Shown: positions 48,435 through 60,213 of the stretch, in pieces
Layout: the number at the start of each line of letters is the position of its first letter
Position numbering within the stretch: the stretch's first letter is position 1
The notes under the pieces: generated by a model
Seen by the model: only the letters and a program-made list of their open reading frames with translations
The model's database searches: none
Told to the model about the DNA's origin: nothing
Translations under genes and position numbers: made by a program
From: Pleurotus ostreatus/Saccharomyces cerevisiae fusant
Taxonomy: Eukaryota > Opisthokonta
Assembly (NCBI GenBank): GCA_024196135.1
Contig: JAMQCK010000036.1
Coordinates: forward strand, 62,001 to 126,000
Direction: 5' to 3'
Length of the DNA stretch: 64,000 bases

Positions 48435-49948
48435 TCAGCCTGTTTGCTTATCTGGCTTTTCAGGCATGAAGTCAGCACGACCCAAGGTGATACTTAGGAC
48501 CGCTAGATGGTTCGCTGGTTCCATAACATCAGTTTCCTGTCTTCGCACGTGAAGGCCTACACTCACCGGCAGCATAGTCCACTCCACAACGGCTTTCTGT
48601 AGGCGCTTCCTTAGCGCCTCTTTGCAGTCCTCACACGCCATGCCCACCATCAGGGAGTTCACCGTCGCCTCCATCCTACTCGGAGGCAAGTCTAGATGGA
48701 CTTGAGTATACGAGAGCAGAAAATCGCTATGCCATATTCTCACCTGGTTGCGCTTCCGCCACGAGATACGTCGCTGCCAACTGCCACGCCCTCGCAATCT
48801 TTTTCTGGTCCGCAAAAGTGCAGATCTCAGTCTCCGGATGCGGGTACGGCGCCTGCGCGAGCACGCCCTTCAACGCGTCCACGCGCTGCTTGTGCAGCAT
48901 GAACAGCCGCTTCAGGTATATCGCGCCCATCGCCTCGGCCTGTGCGTCCGTCAGCGCGGGGAGCGGGAAGGACAGCAAGTGCGAGGACACGGCGACCGCG
49001 AGGTCGTTTAGCCCATAGCGCGCCGCGGCCGTGTAGACCGCGAGCGGCGCGAGGGGCGCCTGCGCGAGGAGGACCGCGTACAGCGCGCGGGGGGGCATGA
49101 CGTGCTGCGCGGGGAGCATGCCGTACGCGGGCAGCCGGTCGAGCGCGGCGAGCAGCGTCGTGACAGGCGGCGCGTACCGCGCGGGGGACATGTCGTACAC
49201 GGCGTGCAGCACGATGTTGAGTACGTCGGAGGCGTCTTGAGAGCGGGCGAGTGGGTAGCCGTCGGGCGATCGGTCCGTGGGGGGCAGCAGGGCGGCGAAG
49301 TAGTTCGCGGAGGCGCTGGCTAGGAGGGCGCGGTTGACGTAGAAGTAGACGCCGTCGGTGGAGACGAGGACGACGTCGGGGGGCACGCCGCCGTGCAGGG
49401 CGCCCGAGGTGAAGGTCGTGGACATGCTGATCATCGCGGATGCGGGAGTGGTGTCATGGTGCGTGCTGGGCGTGGCCGTCACCTCGGGTGTGTCCTGGTG
49501 GGGGGGCAGCACTGTAAGGTCAGGTCAACGAGCGAGAGGGTGTAGCACACACCGAATCCGGCGTGGGCAGCGTCAGCGCAGCGGCCTCTGCGTCGAGTGC
49601 GGTGTCGGCGAGTGTGGTGTCGGCAAGTGGCGCATCGGCGGTCGTGAGATCGCCAATCTCCGCGTCCCAGATGCTCGCGACGGAGGCAAGGAAGCTCTCA
49701 TCCGCGGGGTCCTGCCCACCGACATCACCTGCGCCAGCCTGCCCGGAGTTCGAGGACGAGGGGAGCATCGCGAGGGGACGGATCGGGAAGGACGAGGAAG
49801 AGGTACCGAGAGGTTGATTTGCAGCCGGCCTGTCCAGGGCAAATTGATCTCCCCCGTGCTCAGCGATGTTCCACGCGTCGCCGACGTCGCGGAGGGGGTT
49901 GGAGGGGCTGCCCAGTAGGTGGGTACTCGTAGGGGCTTGGTGGAACAA
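48435..49948 (-). CDS. BTB/POZ-domain protein
   Basis: BTB domains mediate dimerisation and often adapt substrates to Cul3 ubiquitin ligases; they are expanded in Agaricomycetes. The first exon (49948-49552) is Ser/Ala/Asp-rich. The second begins PPHQDTPEVTATPSTH and contains the BTB core: PPDVVLVSTDGVYFYVNRAL, SANYFAALLP, DASDVLNIVLHAVYDMSP, and then BACK-like helices (LYAVLLAQAPLAPLAVYTAA, YLKRLFMLHKQRVDAL). Short exons near 48690 and 48550 finish it (SLMVGMACEDCKEALRKRL; ETDVMEPANHLAV) with the stop at 48435. The first in-frame ATG is at 49768 (MLPSSSN); the frame stays open to about 49990, so an upstream exon may supply the true start. Confidence 0.8.
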
Positions 49949-50544
49949 AGGGGAAAGACAGTAAGCTTGCGTGAAGTCGAAGGTCGTCAGTCAACCTCGT
50001 CGATATCGGGTCAAGCAAAGGAGCAGTGTTTGAGACGGCCGATATAGATCATGCCTCGCTACGGGCCGCGCCACGCACGCAGATACGCGCTATGCCCAGA
50101 TATGGCATCGATGGGCGCGCTCAAGAGGCAGAGTAATGAGTTACGTTCACGATGACGAGGGTTACATGGGAAAGTCGATTCAATGGGATGCGCGCGATTC
50201 GCCGAGTTTCCCTCCGTCAATAGCGCCAAATAGCATGTGACTCACGCCATCTCACGATGGCCGAGGGCGCGAGTCGGGGGCTAGGGGGCTGGGGCCGGCA
50301 AAGCGTAAGAGGAGAGACCGATAGAGCATAAGAAACGACGCAAGGAGTATATTCTTCTAGTTGTCAGCGGGTAGAGAGGGTGACATAAGGATTAGTGAGG
50401 ACTACCGTATTGTATTCTCCGCTCAGTCGGTAGCTGCGTGGACTGACTCAAGCACGGATGCCACCCGCATTTACCTCGCGCTCCGTCTCGCACTGCGAGC
50501 TCGATGCTTCCTCCTCGGTCATGGGAAGCTCCAATCTGAGAACG
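49949..50544. other. Intergenic, divergent promoters
   Basis: The region between the divergent BTB and dehydrogenase genes. No gene is supported. Confidence 0.4.
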
Positions 50545-50552
50545 TATAAAAG
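50545..50552 (+). promoter_or_regulatory. TATA box of the short-chain dehydrogenase gene
   Basis: A consensus TATAAAAG lies 84 bp upstream of the dehydrogenase start codon, in the right orientation. This is the best core-promoter match in the window; use is inferred. Confidence 0.5.
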
Positions 50553-50635
50553 CGACCACAACAGGCGCAGGTTGCAGTAGGTCGAGCATTCACGACAACC
50601 AGAGCCTAAGCCTGATTATTTTCGCTGTACCCACC

Positions 50636-51738
50636 ATGGCCGCCTCGAACACCGTGTACTTGATCTCTGGCGCCAACCGCGGCATCGGTGAGTGCTTCGT
50701 CAAAAGTGCTCGGCGATCCCGCAGTTCTCCACGATGTCCCAGGCCTCGAGTTCGTCAAGCAGCTGTCCGAACGCCCGAACACCGTCGTCTTCGCTGGCGC
50801 GCGCAACCCGAAGGCTGCGTCCGACCTCCAAGCCCTTGCCGCAAAGTATCCCGGCCGAGTCCACGTCGTCGAGCTCAAGGCATGCGACGAGCAGGGCAAG
50901 GCGCGAGTCATTGAAGAAATTCGCCAGAAAGCGGGACAGCTGGACGTCGTCATCGCGAACGCTGGTGAGCATGGTTCGTAGATGATGATGTTATCTTCAC
51001 GACTGATTCGCCGTCCAGCTGTTTTCAACGACGTGAAGGAGCTGTTGTACGTCAGCCCCGAGTCTATGAGGGAGCACTTCGATGTAAGCGTCGTTGTCCT
51101 CCCCTTCTCTTCCCCTGATTAACCAAACTCACCTCAATCGAAATCACCTCAAATCAACTCACCTCACTACCCACCCAGGTCAACGTCGTCGGCACCCTCG
51201 TCCTCTTCCAGGCCGCCTACCCCCTCATGAAGACCTCCCCGACCCGCAAGTTCGTCGTCATCGGCGCGAAGGGCGGCAGCATCACCCTGGGGCCGGAGTA
51301 CCGCTCTGCGCTCGGGCCGTACGCGGTCTCGAAGGCCGCGGTGCATTATGTGGCGAAGAAGCTGCAGTTTGAGAATGAGGATTTTGGTGAGTCGATGTCT
51401 GGCGCGCGGAGGCCGTAGGGCAGGAGGATGGGCGGGAGGAAGAGGGGGGATCGAGGAAAGATACGCATGCTAAAGCACTCATAGTAATTTTCCCAATCTG
51501 CCCTGGGAGGGTTAGCACGGATATGTGTGAGTGCGAACAACTTTTCAGTGACGGTGGGGATACTGATGAACCCTGCCCAGATCTCGCCGCGCAGAGCAAC
51601 GACGCAGAGCTAGCCAAGCATCCAGGCGAGACGCCCGCATTCAGCGTAGCGAGCATGCTGCGCGTCATCGACGGCGCTACAAGGGAGAACGCGGGTGGAA
51701 AATTCATGGATGTTTCGGGAGGCGTCAACGAGTGGTAG
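50636..51738 (+). CDS. Short-chain dehydrogenase/reductase (NAD(P)-dependent)
   Basis: The start at 50636 sits in a good context (CCACCATGGCC). The cofactor-binding motif is SGANRGIG, split from EFVKQLSERPNTVVFAGARN by an intron of about 55 nt. LDVVIANA stands for the NNAG strand, as in the norsolorinate-ketoreductase-like subgroup. HFDVNVVGTLVLFQAAYPLM and the catalytic YAVSK (Tyr and Lys) follow, then VIFPICPGRVSTDM. The last exon gives FSVASMLRVIDGATRENAGG and FMDVSGGVNEW before the stop. Family members reduce carbonyls or oxidise alcohols on varied small molecules; the substrate is unknown. Confidence 0.92.
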
Positions 51739-52987
51739 ATGGGCTGGTATGAGCGCAGACCTATTCAATGCTGAGCAGAAGGAATAATTGAAGGACAGTG
51801 AACACAGTATGTATAAGAAGACGAAGACATCGTAGAAGTAGAAATGAAGCCGTTGTTTGCTCTTGTTGTTAGCGTTCGAAATGGGAACATCAATTTTCCC
51901 AATGTGGCAACTTTTGTTCTTGTCACGAGGTCTTGTGGGCGCTTTCGACATGGCGATTCATGCGCTGTGCTGGGATTTCCCAAACTCCTTCATCTTCGCG
52001 CTTCACGTTCTTTTTTACCGGGAGCGTGCGAGTCCTACCGACTTTTCCATCTGCCAGCGCACAACTTCGTTCTGGCGGAGTTAGTGGCCACGGCAAGGTA
52101 GTGATCAAGGCTTCCAGGCGAACAGCCCTGTGTTCAAGGCCGTCACATCTCCCGCTGCTGTCTCGTGTACTCAGTGCGGCGCCGTCTAACCAAGTTACCT
52201 GTCCGACACCCGCAACTGAGTTGCTTCGCTCTGATGTTGTAGGGCACTCACAGCCTCGCCGAGGGCGGCCCTCCGTCAGCTGAGGGATGCATGTCAAGGA
52301 AGGTAGGCCCTGCTGCCGTTGAAGGTTCGGCGGTTGCGAGTATGAGTTTGGAGGGAGGACGGCATTGTCAGATGTAGGGTGCGCGCGGAGATGTATAGGC
52401 GGAGAAAGCCGAGGGTGTTACATCGCAAAAAAAAGGGCAGAGGATGCGATGTCTGTACATATGTAGGCCCCTGTGGGCCAGCTACTTTCGGGCTTTGGTG
52501 AGCATGGCTGGACGACGGGGTCAAGACCTTATGCAGATCAGTTAAAAACGCACTGCATGTATTCGGTGAGGCTGTGAAGCCGAAGCGCGTAGCCGATGTA
52601 CCTTTCTACTGGTGGCGGAGGTAGGCTCTGCCCTGAGAGCGTAAAGTCCCGCACTCTTCGCAGAAATGAGCATGATTGAAGCTGGGTTGAAGGACAAGCG
52701 ACGGGCAGTAGGAATTTCCATAGAGCCCCTGAGGTCCTGCGCCGCGTACAGAGACGGGGAGATGGCAGTGTCTGATCCTCCGCCTTCAGAACTGCGAGCA
52801 GAGCGTCGGGAGACGGAGATGAACGTTGAACTAGACCGGGGATCGAGAAGTCGACGGATGGCCCTGGGCCTGATCTGATCGGGGGTTGATGAGATCAGCG
52901 GAAGAAGATTCACACGGGCTTGGCTTTGTTGGCCGAATTGGGAAGTTTGCATTTTGGGACATGCCATCATCGGTCTATCGATCATGG
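51739..52987. other. 1.2 kb region with no gene recognised
   Basis: Frames up to 147 codons occur on the minus strand (52542-52985) but are Arg/Ser-rich, motif-free and overlap plus-strand frames of equal quality. The right end abuts the transposon's target-site duplication. Confidence 0.4.
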
Positions 52988-52995
52988 ATCCAATG
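52988..52995. repeat. Left 8 bp target-site duplication
   Basis: ATCCAATG directly precedes the left terminal inverted repeat; the same 8 bases follow the right one at 53643-53650. Confidence 0.85.
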
Positions 52996-53642
52996 AGGAC
53001 CCCGGAATATACGCATGGAGGCCGTCCTGGAAAATCCGGCTTTGGCGCACATTTATCCGTTTTTTTCTTGGGCCTTTGGCCCCAAATTCATCCGTTTTCT
53101 GGAACGGCCTCTTGGGACCCCCAGGATTTATCCGCTTTCCTGTGACGGCCTCCAAAAATGGCAATAAAATCGGCAAAAATCCCATTTTTCTCCTCGGGTC
53201 CGCACAGGCGGTGCGTACAGCGCCTGCAATAGAAAGAAGTTGTCAAGTGCAAACCCAAAGGATTAACGCTCTCAAGGCCCATGCAAAAAGCTACCGCGCG
53301 CACCGCTGTTCTTTGGAAGATCGAGTCTGACAGTGGGAGAAAGTGCCAATGAGCGTGGGGAGCTATGAGGTTTTCTCCCGTCCCCCAGCACTTGCTCATA
53401 GAATGGCTCAATGGTCTGGCGCGCGTCCCATTTGGAGGGTGGCCGGTGGTTCGAATCGGGGTTCAGGTATCCGTTTTTTCAGGACGGCTTCACCGCATAC
53501 CCCGTACGTATACGCGTTTTTGGGCCGGCCTCCGCGCCCTCAAGCTCCCAATTTATCCATTTTTTGGACCGGCCTACCGGCCGGGACCCCCAAGATTTAT
53601 CCGCACCGCTGGACGGCATTTGTGCGTATATTCCGGGGTCCT
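52996..53642. mobile_element. Non-autonomous DNA transposon (MITE), hAT-like, 647 bp
   Basis: The element is bounded by perfect 20 bp terminal inverted repeats: AGGACCCCGGAATATACGCA at 52996-53015 and its exact reverse complement at 53623-53642. Inverted similarity continues weakly inward (GCCGTCC). A perfect 8 bp duplication of ATCCAATG flanks it on both sides. An 8 bp duplication is the mark of hAT-superfamily insertion. No transposase frame is present, so it needs an element elsewhere in the genome. The interior has two direct-orientation copies (about 53045-53150 and 53515-53620) of a module with TTTATCCG, GGGACCCCC and GGCC blocks, and a tRNA-like segment. The perfect ends and duplication argue for a recent insertion. 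Confidence 0.85.
53397..53468 (+). other. tRNA-like RNA polymerase III promoter remnant in the MITE
   Basis: TGGCTCAATGG at 53404-53414 matches the A box (TRGYNNARNNG), and GGTTCGAATC at 53448-53457 matches the B box except its last base (G for C). The spacing of 44 nt is exactly that from tRNA position 8 to 52. The acceptor and T stems do not pair, so this is not a working tRNA gene. It could be a decayed tRNA, or the head of a short interspersed element carried in the transposon. Confidence 0.5.
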
Positions 53643-53650
53643 ATCCAATG
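53643..53650. repeat. Right 8 bp target-site duplication
   Basis: ATCCAATG immediately follows the right terminal inverted repeat and is identical to 52988-52995. Confidence 0.85.
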
Positions 53651-54179
53651 GCGCCCGGCGGGTTTGAAAATGTGAACCCCGATGTGCCTGGTCAATCACG
53701 CTGCAATATACCTCAACAGTCTGGGGACGTCACGGGCGGGAGGGCGCGCAGGTGAGGTGCATACAATTTTTGGGCTGCCCAGACGGCGGGGACGCATGGT
53801 GCACTCTGTGTAGCAGGAAGGTCAGAGGTCTGTCCCAGCACCTTGGACTCTCACGAACACTGCATAGGTGGGCTTGGGATGCGGTCACCGCGCAGGTCCT
53901 GCTCGGGAAACGCCTGCAACGCGCCCGCCGACGGCGACGAGCCACTCGATGCCACAGTCACGCTCTACCCGCGCCAGCACTCTGGAACCCAGCGGCCAAT
54001 AGCACCCGCCGAAATACAGAGGTTTTTTACCCGGCCCGACTGTTGTAAACCTCCTTGAGAACCCTGCCAGTTAGCATTTATGAGTGGCGGTTCAGAGGAC
54101 TGCTCGGTTCTCATCCTGTACTTAATCCCCTTCCCCTCCTCCCCCTGGTAGTTGAGCGGACATACAGCTGCATCCGACC
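53651..54179. other. Intergenic, promoter of the ZIP gene
   Basis: No gene recognised. It lies between the transposon and the zinc transporter, so the insertion is about 540 bp upstream of that start codon. Confidence 0.4.
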
Positions 54180-55644
54180 ATGTTCATCTCATCGGAAGCC
54201 ATCGTCAACGCCACGTCCGCCGTCGTCCGCGCCTCCCTCCACCGGCGCGCCGACGAGGAAGAAGAGGAAGTCAACTGCGGCGAGGGCGGCGGTGACGACG
54301 CCTACCTCGGACTGCGCATCGCCTCCGTCTTCATCATCTTGGTCGGCTCGACGTTTGGCGCGCTGTTCCCCGTGCTGGCCAAGCGCGCGAAGTGGCTCAC
54401 CATCCCCAAGAGTGTCTTCGAGTACGTCCCATCGTTATCGTCCTCCCCTATAATCGAGCTAAATTTGCCCCCTCCTCCGCAGCTTCGCAAAGTACTTTGG
54501 ATCGGGTGTCATCGTACGTCTGCCTTCTGTCTCTCTTTTCCGGAGAACCGGACTGACCTGCATTACTAGATTGCCACCGCGTTCATTCACCTGCTGGACC
54601 CGGCACTCGAGGCGCTCGAGTCCCCATGTCTCTCGCCGAGCTGGGGAGAATACGTGAGTAATTTCCGTCGATTATTCCCCATTCCCTACCAACAATTCCC
54701 ACAGCCCTATGCCCTCGCCCTCTGCATGGCCAGCATCTTCGGTATCTTCATTCTTGAGCTCCTTGCCTTCCGTTGGGGAACGGCGCGTCTGGCTCAGATC
54801 GGTATGACCCATGGTCAGCATTTTCACTTCACTATCTTCGTTTGTTCTTGCTCACAGACTATTTCAGACGCTCACGGTCATGACGTTGGCGGAAGCATCG
54901 CCGCCCACGGCCCCGAAGGCGCCAACACCGAGATGGGCTCGTTGGAAAAGCAGCCGCTCGACGAAGTCGAGAAGGACGAGCTCATCACCGACACCGTCGC
55001 CGCGCAGATCATCGGCGTTGGCATCCTCGAGTTCGGTGTCGTCTTGCATAGGTACGTCCCTAAACTGTTCCCTCATCAACAAAATCACTAACGCTTTTCC
55101 CCAGCATCCTCATCGGCCTCACCCTCGCCGTCGACGAGGACTTCAAGACCCTCTTCGTCGTCATCGTCTTCCACCGTGCGTTTTCCTTTCCGCTCTTGCG
55201 CATTTTCGCGTCTCACTGACCCCTCTTGCAGAAATGTTCGAAGGCCTCGGTGTGGGCTCCCGTCTCGCGTACCTGCGCCTGCCGTCGAAGTACACCTGGG
55301 TCCCCATCGCCGCCGCGCTCCTCTACGGCATCACCACCCCCGTCGGCATCGCCGCCGGCCTCGGCGTCCGCACCACGTACAACCCGGGCAGCACGACCGC
55401 GAGCACCGTCAGCGGCGTCATGGACTCGATCTCTGCGGGCATCCTCATTTATACCGGTTTGGTCGAGGTAAGTAACGGTTGTTGATAGCCGTGGACTGTG
55501 CGCTGACGACGGCCATAGCTCCTCGCGCACGAGTTCCTGTTCAACCGCGAGATGCAGAATGCGTCGAATGGCAAGCTGGCGTACGCGATCACCTGCATGG
55601 TCCTCGGCTGGGGCCTCATGGCGCTCTTGGGCAAGTGGGCTTAA
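54180..55644 (+). CDS. ZIP-family zinc transporter (Zrt1/Zrt2-like)
   Basis: ZIP proteins bring zinc (and some iron) into the cytosol. The start at 54180 gives MFISSEAIVNATSAVVRASL. Membrane segment 1 is LGLRIASVFIILVGSTFGAL, followed by FAKYFGSGVI and IATAFIHLLDPALEAL. The cytosolic loop is short and only mildly His-rich (DAHGHDVGG). Segment 4 carries the metal-site motif VVLHSILIGLTL and segment 5 FHQMFEGLGVG, the HS/HQ..EG pair needed for transport. Later helices include WVPIAAALLYGITTPVGIAA and GILIYTGLVELLAHEFLF. The C-terminus is MALLGKWA. Six introns of about 50-60 nt are present. All metal ligands appear intact. Confidence 0.94.
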
Positions 55645-56155
55645 GTCCGCTCCGCCTGAGTCGAGGGTTACGTCGCTCTTGCAGGAGGACTTTCCTCGAG
55701 CTAGTGGCATCCCACACCCCTAGTCCTCTCCACGTATGCTTATTTAAAAGGCGCATCTCATCTCGACCGCCGACTTCCGGTTGCTCAAATATTGGTTTAT
55801 CTCGCATGCTCCATATCCCCTGACGACTCGCTGTACTCACTGTCATGCTCGGGCTTGTATGTCTCTAGAGGCCGTTACATAGGCCGCTAATGACTGTCTC
55901 TGTTGTTGCACAATTCTATCGTTTGTTGACATCCTATGCATCTGGTTTGGAAGGTTCTAAGGCAGAGCATCGATTAATCTATAAGGTGATTAAGGGGTGG
56001 ATGGTACTCGTATGTGCTGCAGTCCCGTAAACTCTTCGCAATGTCTCTAATCGTAACTAATTAGTCCTTATCGTAATGTAGCTCAAAAAGGGTATCTAGC
56101 GCCGTCGAGACCATCGCGCGCAGAATTCGTCAGTCGAGACGAGCTCACGGAGACT
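55645..56155. other. Intergenic, convergent 3' ends
   Basis: The spacer between the zinc transporter (plus) and the first DUF6534 gene (minus). It is somewhat AT-rich and has no gene. Confidence 0.45.
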
Positions 56156-57731
56156 TCACGGAAGTCCCACTTCTGCATCTGCCGCCTCTGAAGGAGACGC
56201 TGCGTGCTCACCGGAACCAGTGCGGTTTGGCCCATGAGCAGAGGACGCCGTCATAGCCGGAACAGTGCTGGGAAATTCACTCGAGTGGCATCGGACGATG
56301 TCAGGCGCCAATCCCTCCCTTGAGTTGAGCACGAAGAGCATGACGTTACCGTACCTGCCGATCCTCAGTAAAGTGACGATGACTCGAGGCCTGAATAAGG
56401 CTCACAGAGGACCAAGCGATATTTCCCTGGCGCGCTCGTCAGCCGGATAACAAGGAACGAAAGGTGGACTTGTACTTGCCAGACGACGTAGGTCGCGTTC
56501 TTCGTGCCCATCGTCTCGTAAGATATCAGTAAGAGAATCATGACGAGGGCAGTGATGCTCCCCGTCTCAATGGATTGGACGATGAGGCGCTTGAGCATCT
56601 GCCTTGTCGTTCGGAAGTGAGCTTCCTCGCGACTGCGAGCGAGCTAAGCGAGAATGAGCTTTAGAGATACGCGAAGGCATCTAGACGCACGTACCAGCAC
56701 AATCATGGTGGTTGCGATGAGTACATCACAGATGACGCTGGAGATGGTCCACACCTAGTGATCTCAGAGTCAACACGACAAACCGGGGACTGGTAGCTGG
56801 CCTACTCTCGCGACCGTCAGCGGCAATTTCTGGCAAAGATGCAGGGTGTCAGAGTCCTGCATCTTGGCTTCAGGCCACTGTGATGAGAGCATCATTCATG
56901 AGCGACAAGCTTACGAAACCGAAGGGGGAGCACTTACAATCATCGTGTCCGTGATGGACCCACCGAAAGCCACAATTGCGGTCTTGATTCGTCGGCGGGT
57001 CAGTGGTGATTGCGGAAAGGGTGGTATCTTACCAAGCCGATGAATCCTGCGAGCGTATATCCGACTCTGTCCCGGCAGAAGCGCGCAATACGCGAGGCGA
57101 AAAAGATCTGGACGATCAGAGCGTCTGACAATCATAATGTTGGTTCAGTGATGAACGGGCAGGACGTAGGAGAACAGGAAGCACATACTGAGTCCGCTAC
57201 CGACCAAGGGCACCAGTAGTATCCTCGCGCCCGAGATCCACACCATCGGATTGCCCGACTCACGGACAAGTACCACGTATTGAGCGATGACGGCAAAGAC
57301 GGCACTGATCCCGGACAGTACGGTTATGATGATGGCTTTGGACGATGAGATCGTTAATTACCGGCTTAGCAGCGTCAACCTACTCAGGTACTTCAGCCAT
57401 TTGTCCCTATGACAATGATGGAGGAAGTAATCAGCTGTGCGACTTCGTCAATGGCGATCGTTTTGGAAGCCGAAGGAGCGCGCTACTCACATGCCTGATT
57501 GAGCAGACATCCATACAAGAGGCATGATACGTCCACGGCAATCGTCTAGATAGGATGTTGAGAAAATATCGCCGCCGAAAGACGCACACATACGAAGGGG
57601 CCATTTCTGGGAGGGACAGGTGAGCTTCGGTGATGAGACAGCAGAGTGAAGGTTAGATACACTGGCACGAATGCATGGGCAATATCAACGGGTAATGTCA
57701 TGGGATGGCCATCGCTGTCGTGCATAGTCAT
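56156..57731 (-). CDS. DUF6534 seven-helix membrane protein, array copy A
   Basis: The start at 57731 gives MTMHDSDGHPMTLPVDIAHA. Exons then give IAVDVSCLLYGCLLNQA and DYFLHHCHRDKWLKYL (helix 2 and the following loop), ISAVFAVIAQYVVLVRESGN with VWISG, ALIVQIFFASRIARFCRDRV (the family's Q.FFA.RI motif), QLWTISSVICDVLIATTMIV, and the DUF6534 domain proper: RTTRQMLKRLIVQSIETG, MILLLISYETMGTKNATYVV and YGNVMLFVLNSREGL. A hydrophilic tail ends ADAEVGLP. DUF6534 proteins are numerous in Agaricomycetes and uncharacterised. About nine short introns are present. The nearest relatives are the three neighbours to the right. Confidence 0.82.
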
Positions 57732-58698
57732 TTAGCATGCGCGGAAAAGACCCTGCGGGAACTTGAGAACCAGCCTCGCTCTACATATATCCGGCCGGCA
57801 ACGCGTCCTCAACAGCAGCGGCGTGGCCTTTTGCAACGTCTCGAAGGTATGACGTCCCGACGACCTCGTAGCAGGAAGAGTCGCGATCGGAGGTACGAGG
57901 CACAAGTAGCATAGCTTCCAGCTATCAGCGAGAGGTCATCGTGCCAGGCAACGCGCGAAGCAAGCACAGGCACCTCAAACGAGATGGCCACGCCCTTCGA
58001 TGCATTTGAGGAAGGCCTTCCTCGGGAAGATCGTCGTTGCCGCCATTGATCGGCGCCTCCTGAAGTGGAATACATTACGGCGTATTCGAGTCGTGGATCA
58101 CGGTGGCAAGATGAATCGTAGAGTATACCGGGTCCGATATGGCGACGTACCGATGCCCACATGGTCATACCTATGCTTCGACGGTCAGTATGAAGCGAAA
58201 GTGAGGAGAGCACAGGCACGAACTGACAATCCTCGAAGTGAATGAATGCCCAGTGGACTAGTCGAACGCCTGTCGCGTAGTAGATGGCAGCTGGTGTGCC
58301 ACAACAGGAAAAAGGGTTGCTCATCTTCAAATCCGCGCACTCATGCACAACGAATGAATCACGCACGACGGGATTCTCCGGAGGTGAAGTGCGAACGCCG
58401 AAGAACCCCACGCTCCCGCCGGCCGCGGGAACGCGGTACGCTCTTCGCTCTCAGTGCGGTATCAAGTAGCTGTCAGCACGAGGGCCAATAGGGAGCGACA
58501 GTCGGGGAGAGATCACTGTAGAAAGCGCCGTACGATGTTAAATTTCTGAGAGGGTAGTACCATGTATATATTGCGACGCAAAGGAATAAGAATGACTGTT
58601 GACGGTCAGCGAGACACCTCTGTGCCTGCCGCTAAGGTGATGCCGGGCTCCTTAGTCGCCTTGAAGGATACGTTAGTCATTCTGTTCTACAAACTTCT
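57732..58698. other. Spacer between array copies A and B
   Basis: A 200-codon minus-strand frame (57809-58411) opens at a GTG and shows no membrane segments or family motif, so I do not call it. The left part is the presumed promoter of copy A. Confidence 0.35.
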
Positions 58699-60213
58699 TT
58701 AATGAGCACCTACCGGGTCTTCCTCTGAGTCGGTGAAGCCTGCTCGACGCTTGGGGTCGCCAGCAATAGAAGCAGGAATGGTCGCGTGCGGTGACACCAC
58801 AGAGTACCGCATGGTACTGAGCTCAATGTCGCTGGTAGTGCAGCGCACCTCGTCAGCCGCCATGCGCTCGCGCGAGTTGAGTACAAAGAGCAAGACGTTG
58901 GCGTACCTGCAGGAAATGATATAAGCGTCGAGGCGAAAGAGAGTTGAGTAACCACTCACAACGGTCCAATGGAGTACTCCCTGCTCAACGTCAGCTAAAG
59001 GGTCCGTAAATAGATATGTGCGTGTACCAGACGACGTAGGCTGTATTTCTTGAGCCCATGGTCTCATAGCAAGTGATCATCGTGGCCATCCATACGGCCG
59101 TAATGGTACCGGTCTCGACGGACTGGAGAATCAGGCGCTCGATCATCTGCTTGGTAGACCGTACCCGTGTATGTCTTCGACTGCTCACAAGCTGTTGGCC
59201 TTCGAGTTAGTGAGGGCCTCTAGCACGAGAGGATCGCGCACCAAATAGGACATGGCAGCGGCGATGAGGACGTCGCAAATGGTGCTCGACACTCCCCAAA
59301 GCTGAGCGACCTATTAGTTTCGAGGGGCTGGCTAAGATGAAAAGGGCATACCCTAGTAACGGCCTTCGGGAGTACCGTCTCAAGCTCCAACGTGTTTAGG
59401 CCGCACTTCACGTACTGGAAAAGGGTTAGCTGCGATGTAGGATGCTGAATTCGGAACACTGACCAAGACCATAATAGCTAGGAAGCCTGCAAAAGCCAGG
59501 ATTGAGACCTTGCGAAGCTTAGAGGTACCGGAGTGGGGTGACTCGTCGGAACATACCATTGTGATAAGCGTCGCCATGATCTTGCCAATTATATCACGCC
59601 GAAAACGAGCGATACGACTGACGAAGAAGAGCTGGACAAGCAGAGCGGCTGAAGGTGAGTTAGGGACGCGAATGAACATGCTATTCAAAGGACATACTGA
59701 GCCCCGTGCTGCCGAGAGTCACCAGGAATTGCCATGGGTTCGACGTCCAAACATCGGGATTTCCCGAGTGACGGACGAGCACCAGATATTGCGAGATGAC
59801 ACCAAACCAGGTGCCGATGCCTGCCACAGCAGTGACCACGACGGCTGCAGAAGTTGAGTATGCCCACAAATTGCGAGGTAAGAAGATTTACTTGCCGAGA
59901 TAAGCGAGGTGCTCCTTCTTGTCGGACAACCGCGCGAAGTAGCCGACTGCTCGCATATTGAATATCGGGAGTCTGAATGAGTTCTGAGTACATACAAAGC
60001 TGGACAAGGGAGCAGCCGTGAAGAAGGCACGACATGTTAATTGCAATCATCTGTCGGTCATGCAATGAGCCTCATAGTATCTTCTGCCCGCTGAAGCGTA
60101 CCGTAGGCCCGTTTCTGAGGCACGTGGTAAGCGAGCCAAGCTCTATACAGAATTAGAAAGACATACATGGGGGCATAGGCGCGCGCAATGTCGCTGGGCG
60201 TAGGCGCTGCCAT
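58699..60213 (-). CDS. DUF6534 seven-helix membrane protein, array copy B
   Basis: The start at 60213 gives MAAPTPSDIARAYAPMYVFL. Exons then read MIAINMSCLLHGCSLVQLC, GYFARLSDKKEHLAYL, VVVTAVAGIGTWFGVISQYL with VRHSGNPDVWTSNPW, ALLVQLFFVSRIARFRRDII, a helix around FAGFLAIMVLV, QLWGVSSTICDVLIAAAMSY, and the DUF6534 core TKQMIERLILQSVETG, ITCYETMGSRNTAYVVW, YANVLLFVLNSRERM. The tail ends SEEDPVGAH; GTAGGTGCTC there could instead be a donor site leading to one more tiny exon. Copy B aligns with copies A and D along its whole length. Confidence 0.82.

Noticed and set aside
49102..49918. Plus-strand frames opposite the BTB gene
   Set aside because: Antisense shadows rich in Gly and Arg; the minus strand carries the BTB motifs.
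53397..53468. Candidate functional tRNA gene
   Set aside because: A and B boxes match but the acceptor and T stems do not pair, and the anticodon arm is poor; kept only as a tRNA-like remnant.
57809..58411. 200-codon minus-strand frame between DUF6534 copies A and B
   Set aside because: It starts at GTG, has no membrane helices and no similarity to the flanking paralogues.
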